NCBI GenBank assembly: GCA_009927195.1
Contig: RFNL01000263.1
Coordinates: 1-11,420, forward strand
Source: Betaproteobacteria bacterium
GTDB lineage: Bacteria > Pseudomonadota > Gammaproteobacteria > Burkholderiales > Burkholderiaceae_C
DNA: 11,420 nt
Direction: 5' to 3'
Numbering within the stretch: the stretch's first letter is position 1; each line of letters begins with the position of its first letter. Both the position numbers and the translations under genes were made by a program. Shown here piece after piece: positions 7,624-11,420 of this stretch. The notes beneath the pieces were generated by a model. That model was given only the letters and a program-made list of their open reading frames with translations. It had not been told where the DNA came from and ran no database searches.

Positions 7624-8622
7624 TCACTCCATGGTGGCGCCAGACAATTCCACCGCACGCTTGAATTTATCCAATTCCTTGCGGTGAAACACCGCGCTGT
7701 CGGCTGGGTTGCTGCCCACAGGGGTCACGCCTTGCGCATCCAATTGCTGGCGCAATTGGGGGTCGGACAAAGCCTTGGCCACTTCGGCAGAAATGCGCTG
7801 AACCACTGGCGCAGGTGTGCCCGCTGGTGCCATCAGCAACACCCAGGCGGTGGCATCAAAACCAGGGATGAATTCGGCCATGGAGGGCAGGTCGGGAAAT
7901 TGCGGCGAGCGCTTGTTGGAGGTGACCGCCAAAGGCCTGACGTTGCCCGCGCGGATCAATGGCGACATGGATGGCAGTCCACCGACAGTGACTTGCACAT
8001 CGCCGGCCATCATGGCCTGGGTGGCCAAAGAGTCACCGCGGTAGCTCACATGGGTGATTCTCAGGCCGGCATCGGCGCGGATCAACTCCATCACCAGGTG
8101 CGAGGTGGAACCCTGTCCCGATGACGAGTAGGCCATTTTGTCGGGCGCGGCCTTGACGGTTGCAACGAACTCGGTGAAATTTTTAAACGGCTGCTTGGGG
8201 CTGGTGGTGACCACCTGCGGAAACGACACCAGCACTGAGATGGGCACAAAGTCTTTCACCGCGTCGTAAGGTAATTTTTTAAACAACCAGGGATTGATGG
8301 CCATGGTCCCTGGTGAACCCAGCAACAAGGTGTAACCATCGGGTTTCGCGCGGGCGGCAAAGTCGGTGCCAATATTGCCGCTGGCCCCAGTTTTGTTATC
8401 GACGGTGATGCCCTGGCCGGTATTGGCGGCAATTTTTTGGGCGATCAACCGGCCCACCACGTCCACCGATGAGCCGGCCGCAAAAGGATTGATCAGCACC
8501 ACAGGCCGGTTGGGCCAATCGGTGTTTTGGGCCCAGACTGGCCAGCCGGAGGCAATCAAAAAAGCGCAGGCAAAACATTTCAATGTTTGCCAAAGTGCAT
8601 AGGCGTGGGTGGGGTGTGTCAT
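7624..8622 (-). CDS. Bug-family tripartite tricarboxylate transporter receptor
   Basis: Full-length periplasmic receptor of 332 residues. An in-frame TTG at 8667 would add 15 residues, but ATG at 8622 has AGGAGT just upstream and puts a normal signal peptide (core CFACAFLIASGWPVWA, cut before Gln32) at the start. Family motifs are VVLINPFAAGSSVDVVGR, DNKTGASGNIGTDFAA, KPDGYTLLLGSPG, INPWLFKKLPYD, SSSGQGSTSHL and a C-terminal AGTPAPVVQRISAEV. It is the last gene of a minus-strand unit after the flavoenzyme at 9277-11259 and the hydrolase at 8664-9251, 41 bases downstream of the latter. It differs from the other two receptors in this window throughout the ligand-proximal loops, so it is not a recent duplicate. 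The ligand is unknown. Confidence 0.95.
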   Translation of the reverse strand: MTHPTHAYALWQTLKCFACAFLIASGWPVWAQNTDWPNRPVVLINPFAAGSSVDVVGRLIAQKIAANTGQGITVDNKTGASGNIGTDFAARAKPDGYTLLLGSPGTMAINPWLFKKLPYDAVKDFVPISVLVSFPQVVTTSPKQPFKNFTEFVATVKAAPDKMAYSSSGQGSTSHLVMELIRADAGLRITHVSYRGDSLATQAMMAGDVQVTVGGLPSMSPLIRAGNVRPLAVTSNKRSPQFPDLPSMAEFIPGFDATAWVLLMAPAGTPAPVVQRISAEVAKALSDPQLRQQLDAQGVTPVGSNPADSAVFHRKELDKFKRAVELSGATME

Positions 8623-8626
8623 TGGC

Positions 8627-8632
8627 ACTCCT
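8627..8632 (-). promoter_or_regulatory. Shine-Dalgarno site that fixes the start of the third Bug receptor
   Basis: AGGAGT read on the minus strand, 4 bases before the ATG at 8622 (5-6 bases from the AGGAG core). It is the strongest ribosome binding site seen in the window and argues against the longer TTG start at 8667. Confidence 0.75.
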
Positions 8633-8663
8633 GCATGCGGATGGGAGAAAAACGATTCAGTGT

Positions 8664-9251
8664 TCAATGGCCGGTCATGGCGGCCAAAACTTCTGCGGTG
8701 CTGCGGGTCAAGCCGATGCGCGGAAAGGTGAACTTCAAGGTGTTGGCATGGGCCTCGGCCGATGGGCTGGCCAAGGCATCGGACACAAACACCTGGTGGT
8801 AGCCGCGCTCATAAGCGTCACGTGCAGTGGACTCCACGCCCACATTGGTGCTGATGCCGGCCAGCACAATGGTGCGGATGCCACGGCGGCGCAATTGCAA
8901 GTCGAGTTCGGTGCCGTAAAAAGCCCCCCATTGGCGTTTGGTGATGTACAGGTCGCTGGCTAGGGCACCGGCGGCATCGACTACGGTGGACCAATTGGCA
9001 GGTTTGGCGGCAGCCGGTGGGGGCATGGCGTCGGCCAAAGGCGCCAAGGCATCTTGGGCACCCAGGGTGCCCACCGTCACCCAGACCACGGGGGCATGGG
9101 CGGCTCGAAAAGCGTCGGCCAATTGTTTCGATTGGGCCACCACAGCGCTGCTGGGTTGCGGGTGCACATCCATGGCCACGATGCCGTGCTGCAAATCTAT
9201 CAGCACCAGGGCAGTGGTTGTTGGGTCCAAGGTCAGGCGAGGGGTGCTCAT
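8664..9251 (-). CDS. Isochorismatase-fold hydrolase, YecD-like, lacking the catalytic cysteine
   Basis: Cytoplasmic protein of 195 residues with the alpha/beta fold of the isochorismatase/cysteine hydrolase superfamily. Of the usual Asp-Lys-Cys triad, Asp19 (LVLIDLQHG) and Lys105 (ITKRQWGAFYGTELDLQLRR) are present, but the loop reads GISTNVGVESTARDAYERGY with Gly138 where cysteine hydrolases have Cys. E. coli YecD, recalled from memory, has the same KRQWGAFYGT and GISTNIGVESTAR segments, so this is a family trait, not a new mutation. EntB and PhzD also lack this cysteine and cleave a vinyl ether. Amidase or nicotinamidase activity is therefore unlikely. The ATG at 9251 has only a weak purine-rich site upstream. 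The gene lies 25 bases after the flavoenzyme stop and before a Bug receptor, in one probable operon. Confidence 0.92.
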   Translation of the reverse strand: MSTPRLTLDPTTTALVLIDLQHGIVAMDVHPQPSSAVVAQSKQLADAFRAAHAPVVWVTVGTLGAQDALAPLADAMPPPAAAKPANWSTVVDAAGALASDLYITKRQWGAFYGTELDLQLRRRGIRTIVLAGISTNVGVESTARDAYERGYHQVFVSDALASPSAEAHANTLKFTFPRIGLTRSTAEVLAAMTGH

Positions 9252-9276
9252 GGTGGTTTTCTTTCAAGGGCGGGGG

Positions 9277-11259
9277 TCAAACACTCATACCGGCTTCGTG
9301 GCCTTCGGCGGTGGCCGACAAGGCATCTCGGGCCATCTTACAGTCTCCCACCAGGGTGAGGCTCAAGCCGCTGGCCAACAGGGCCTGGTGCAGTTCCAGT
9401 TTGGGTTTGCGCGGCGTGGCATAGGCAAAAAAGGCCACATTTTCAATGTCGTGCAGCGGACCGCCAAACACACTGCGGTATTGCAGGCAAGCATGGTTTT
9501 CAAAGCGCTCGGTCCAAACCGGGTCAACCCAAGTTTTGACCTCAATGCCACGCTCAAAAAACCGCCGATGGATGCGTTGGCGCATCACCAGCACCACCTC
9601 TTCGGCAATGGTTTCGCGTGGCGATAGAACCACCACGCGCTCAAAGCGGTCGCGCAAATATTCGGCGGCGGCATAAGTGCCCTCGGTTTGGTCCAGGTCA
9701 TAGATGACAGCCGTGCCTTTTTGGGCGCCCGGATGGGCCATCAAATCCGCCATGGCTTGGCGCAGATCGGGCACAACCGATTGCAACGGGCCGGGCAGGT
9801 CTTGCGGCCAGGTCATGCAGGCACCGGTGGCCAGCACCACCGCATCGGGCTGCCAAGCCAGCACCTCCTCGGCGTGCGCCCACCGGCCCAACGCAAAGCC
9901 CACGCCCAGGCGTTGGGCGGTGATCCATTGGTGGTCGTAAATGCTGGACATGGATTCGGCCAAGGGCATCTGCGCCATTGCACGCGCTTTGCCACCGACC
10001 TGTGCCGACTGGCCCCACACCATGACTTGATGGCCACGCATCGCAGCCGTCACCGCCGCTTGCATTCCGGCAATGCCAGCGCCTACCACCGCGACTTTTT
10101 TCAACCGAGGGGCAGCGGGCAAGCGTTCATCCAGTTCGTTGGCCTGGGCCAAGCGAGGGTTGTTGTCACAACCCATGTGCCGATTGTTGTTGATGGTTTT
10201 CCAGCAGGTGTTGCAAGAGACGCAATAACGGATGTCGCTGGCACGGCCCGCTTGCGCTTTGCTGGGCCATCCAGGGTCGACGATCAAAGCCCGGCCCAGG
10301 CCAATCATGTCGGCATCTCCGCGCTGCAAAATCGCTTCGGCCTCGGCCGGGTCGGTGATGCGACCCAAGCCCATCACCGCAACCCCCGGTGTCAGGGTTT
10401 TGAGTTGGCCAATCAAGCCCATATAGGTTTGGCGCGGATAGCTGTCGTCCGGCAGGTGCATCTCCAAACTGCGGTGGTGAGAGCCTTGGCAGTAGGTGAG
10501 GTAGTCGATCTTCACCATGGAAACCAAACTTTGGGCAATCTGGCCCGCTGCGCAGGGTGTGATACCGCCTGGAACCCCATCGTCGCCCGGCAACTTCACC
10601 CCGATGATGAAGCCACTGCCGCACACCGCGCGGATGGCTTGGCACAACGCCAGCAAAAAACGCAGACGCCTTGGCGCATCGCCGCCGTAAGCATCATCGC
10701 GTTGGTTGGATCGCGGCGACAAAAATTGGTGGAACAAATGGCCATGGCCGGCCGAGACTTCGACGCCACCAAAACCGCAGGCTTGCATGCGTTGGCACGA
10801 TTGCGCGGCATCGGCAATGAAGCGCTCGATTTCATCGCTGTCCATGACCCGGGGCATGGAGTAACTCAAGTCGTCAGGCAAGGCCGATGCGCCCATGGCC
10901 TGGTAAGTGCGTCCTGGCACATGGCGGCCCCGCCCGGTGTCTTGCACCTGGCCAATCAACAAGCTGTCGTGCGTGCGCACCCCATCGGACAAGCGGCGCA
11001 AGTCATCCAACATGCTGTCGTTATAGGCGCACAAACGCTCTGGTCCGTGTTGCGGCGAAATGCCCATCGGATCGGTCACCACCATGGCCGCGCCGCCTTT
11101 GGCCCGGTTGACGTAATAGTGCCAATAGCGCGGATGCAAACCTTGGTGCGCGCCAAAGCGGGGAGAAATGGAAGCGTGGGTGATGCGGTTTTTCAGCCGA
11201 TGCCCAGCCAATATTTGGGGGCTGAACAAGCGGGGGTAGGGGGACTCATCCATGGGCAT
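9277..11259 (-). CDS. 4Fe-4S/FMN/FAD oxidoreductase of the 2,4-dienoyl-CoA reductase/trimethylamine dehydrogenase type
   Basis: Three-part flavoenzyme of 660 residues. An old-yellow-enzyme barrel (about 1-340) binds FMN; a cluster motif follows with Cys346, Cys349, Cys352 and Cys364; then an FAD/NAD-binding region begins at Gly393-Ala-Gly-Ile-Ala-Gly398. This order is that of FadH and trimethylamine or histamine dehydrogenases. The active-site segment reads VEVSAGHGHLFHQFLSPRSNQR at 166-187 (in part VEVSAGHGHLFHQF): compared with YqjM the first His of HxxH is Ser169, the second is His172, and the following Tyr is His174. Neither a FadH nor a TMADH role is therefore assured. The start is uncertain: ATG at 11259, ATG at 11253 or TTG at 11265; no strong ribosome site decides. 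It is first in a unit with the hydrolase and Bug receptor genes downstream. Substrate unknown, perhaps an unsaturated acid or its thioester. Confidence 0.93.
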   Translation of the reverse strand: MPMDESPYPRLFSPQILAGHRLKNRITHASISPRFGAHQGLHPRYWHYYVNRAKGGAAMVVTDPMGISPQHGPERLCAYNDSMLDDLRRLSDGVRTHDSLLIGQVQDTGRGRHVPGRTYQAMGASALPDDLSYSMPRVMDSDEIERFIADAAQSCQRMQACGFGGVEVSAGHGHLFHQFLSPRSNQRDDAYGGDAPRRLRFLLALCQAIRAVCGSGFIIGVKLPGDDGVPGGITPCAAGQIAQSLVSMVKIDYLTYCQGSHHRSLEMHLPDDSYPRQTYMGLIGQLKTLTPGVAVMGLGRITDPAEAEAILQRGDADMIGLGRALIVDPGWPSKAQAGRASDIRYCVSCNTCWKTINNNRHMGCDNNPRLAQANELDERLPAAPRLKKVAVVGAGIAGMQAAVTAAMRGHQVMVWGQSAQVGGKARAMAQMPLAESMSSIYDHQWITAQRLGVGFALGRWAHAEEVLAWQPDAVVLATGACMTWPQDLPGPLQSVVPDLRQAMADLMAHPGAQKGTAVIYDLDQTEGTYAAAEYLRDRFERVVVLSPRETIAEEVVLVMRQRIHRRFFERGIEVKTWVDPVWTERFENHACLQYRSVFGGPLHDIENVAFFAYATPRKPKLELHQALLASGLSLTLVGDCKMARDALSATAEGHEAGMSV

Positions 11260-11331
11260 TGGCAAAAAGCTGCCCCACTTTAACCTGGACTTAATCGCGC
11301 TGGCCTACCCAAATACCCGAGGCGAATCGGA

Positions 11332-11360
11332 AAAAACCAGCCCTTTTGGGGCTGGTTTTT
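11332..11360. terminator. Bidirectional intrinsic terminator between tRNA-Leu and the flavoenzyme gene
   Basis: A perfect 12-base-pair hairpin, AAAAACCAGCCC (11332-11343), loop TTTTG, GGGCTGGTTTTT (11349-11360), has an A-run on one side and a T-run on the other, so it would work in both directions. On the minus strand it follows the tRNA 3' end after 5 bases and should end tRNA transcription before the next gene, which then needs its own promoter in 11260-11331; I saw no convincing one there. Confidence 0.88.
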
Positions 11361-11365
11361 GAGCG

Positions 11366-11420
11366 TGGTGCCGGAAGCCGGAATCGAACTGGCACGGTGT
11401 TTTGCACCGGCAGATTTTGA
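11366..11420 (-). tRNA. tRNA-Leu (anticodon CAA), 5' half outside the window
   Basis: Read on the minus strand, the end of the window gives a type II tRNA from the anticodon loop onward. The loop is TTCAAAA (first T beyond the edge), with anticodon CAA for the Leu codon UUG and the stem TCTGC after it. A long variable arm CGGTG-CAAAA-CACCG, a T-arm with loop TTCGATT and an encoded CCA end at 11366 follow. The acceptor 3' strand is TTCCGGC plus A and CCA, as in other bacterial leucine tRNAs. The T-stem GCCAG/CCGGC has one A-C mismatch, which is slightly unusual. The 5' acceptor and D-arm cannot be checked. A terminator follows directly. Confidence 0.88.

Noticed and set aside
7618..7628. Possible terminator or operator at the TGACTCA palindrome between the convergent stops
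   Set aside because: The symmetry arises simply from two facing TGA stops one base apart; there is no stem long enough or T-run for termination.
9688..11283. A 531-codon open frame on the plus strand opposite the large flavoenzyme gene
   Set aside because: It lies antisense to a gene with clear FMN, 4Fe-4S and FAD motifs. Its translation is rich in His, Arg, Ala and Gly without domains, as expected from the opposite strand of a GC-rich gene.

Overview
The window looks like chromosomal DNA of a betaproteobacterium of the order Burkholderiales, most likely Comamonadaceae. The reasons are the GC-rich, gene-dense layout, three periplasmic receptors of the Bug family (greatly expanded in this group) and the protein types around them. 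This is inference from gene content; no taxonomic marker other than half a tRNA is present. There are no gene-free stretches above 300 bases.

Left part (1-4001). A minus-strand pair holds a 2Fe-2S/FAD/NAD reductase (842-1882) followed 16 bases later by a Bug receptor that runs off the left edge (1-825). A plus-strand YeeZ-like Rossmann protein (1911-2863) starts only 28 bases from the reductase start and is broken by a one-base frameshift near 2463-2467. It converges on a minus-strand YqjM-type old yellow enzyme (2880-4001).

Middle (4002-7622). A 116-base divergent region with several short inverted repeats (4036-4104) precedes a tight plus-strand series: a small exported beta-barrel protein that resembles the palmitoyltransferase PagP (4118-4624), a stand-alone LON substrate-binding-domain protein (4628-5230), a second Bug receptor (5253-6251) and a fumarate-reductase-like FAD oxidoreductase (6261-7622).

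Right part (7624-11420). A minus-strand series reads, in transcription order, a 4Fe-4S/FMN/FAD enzyme of the dienoyl-CoA reductase/trimethylamine dehydrogenase type (9277-11259), a YecD-like isochorismatase-fold protein that lacks the usual catalytic cysteine (8664-9251) and a third Bug receptor (7624-8622). This series meets the middle one with a single base between the two stop codons. Upstream lie a two-way hairpin terminator and the 3' part of a tRNA-Leu(CAA) gene.

The unifying theme is that each of the three Bug receptors sits in a short transcription unit with a flavin enzyme, but no TctA/TctB membrane genes occur. A plausible reading is uptake and reductive or dehydrogenating catabolism of small carboxylates; the substrates cannot be read from the sequence. 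I did not find a clearly new defence or mobile system. The most unusual items are the PagP-like protein with an altered active-site signature, the two enzymes with substituted catalytic residues, and the repeated receptor-plus-flavoenzyme arrangement.
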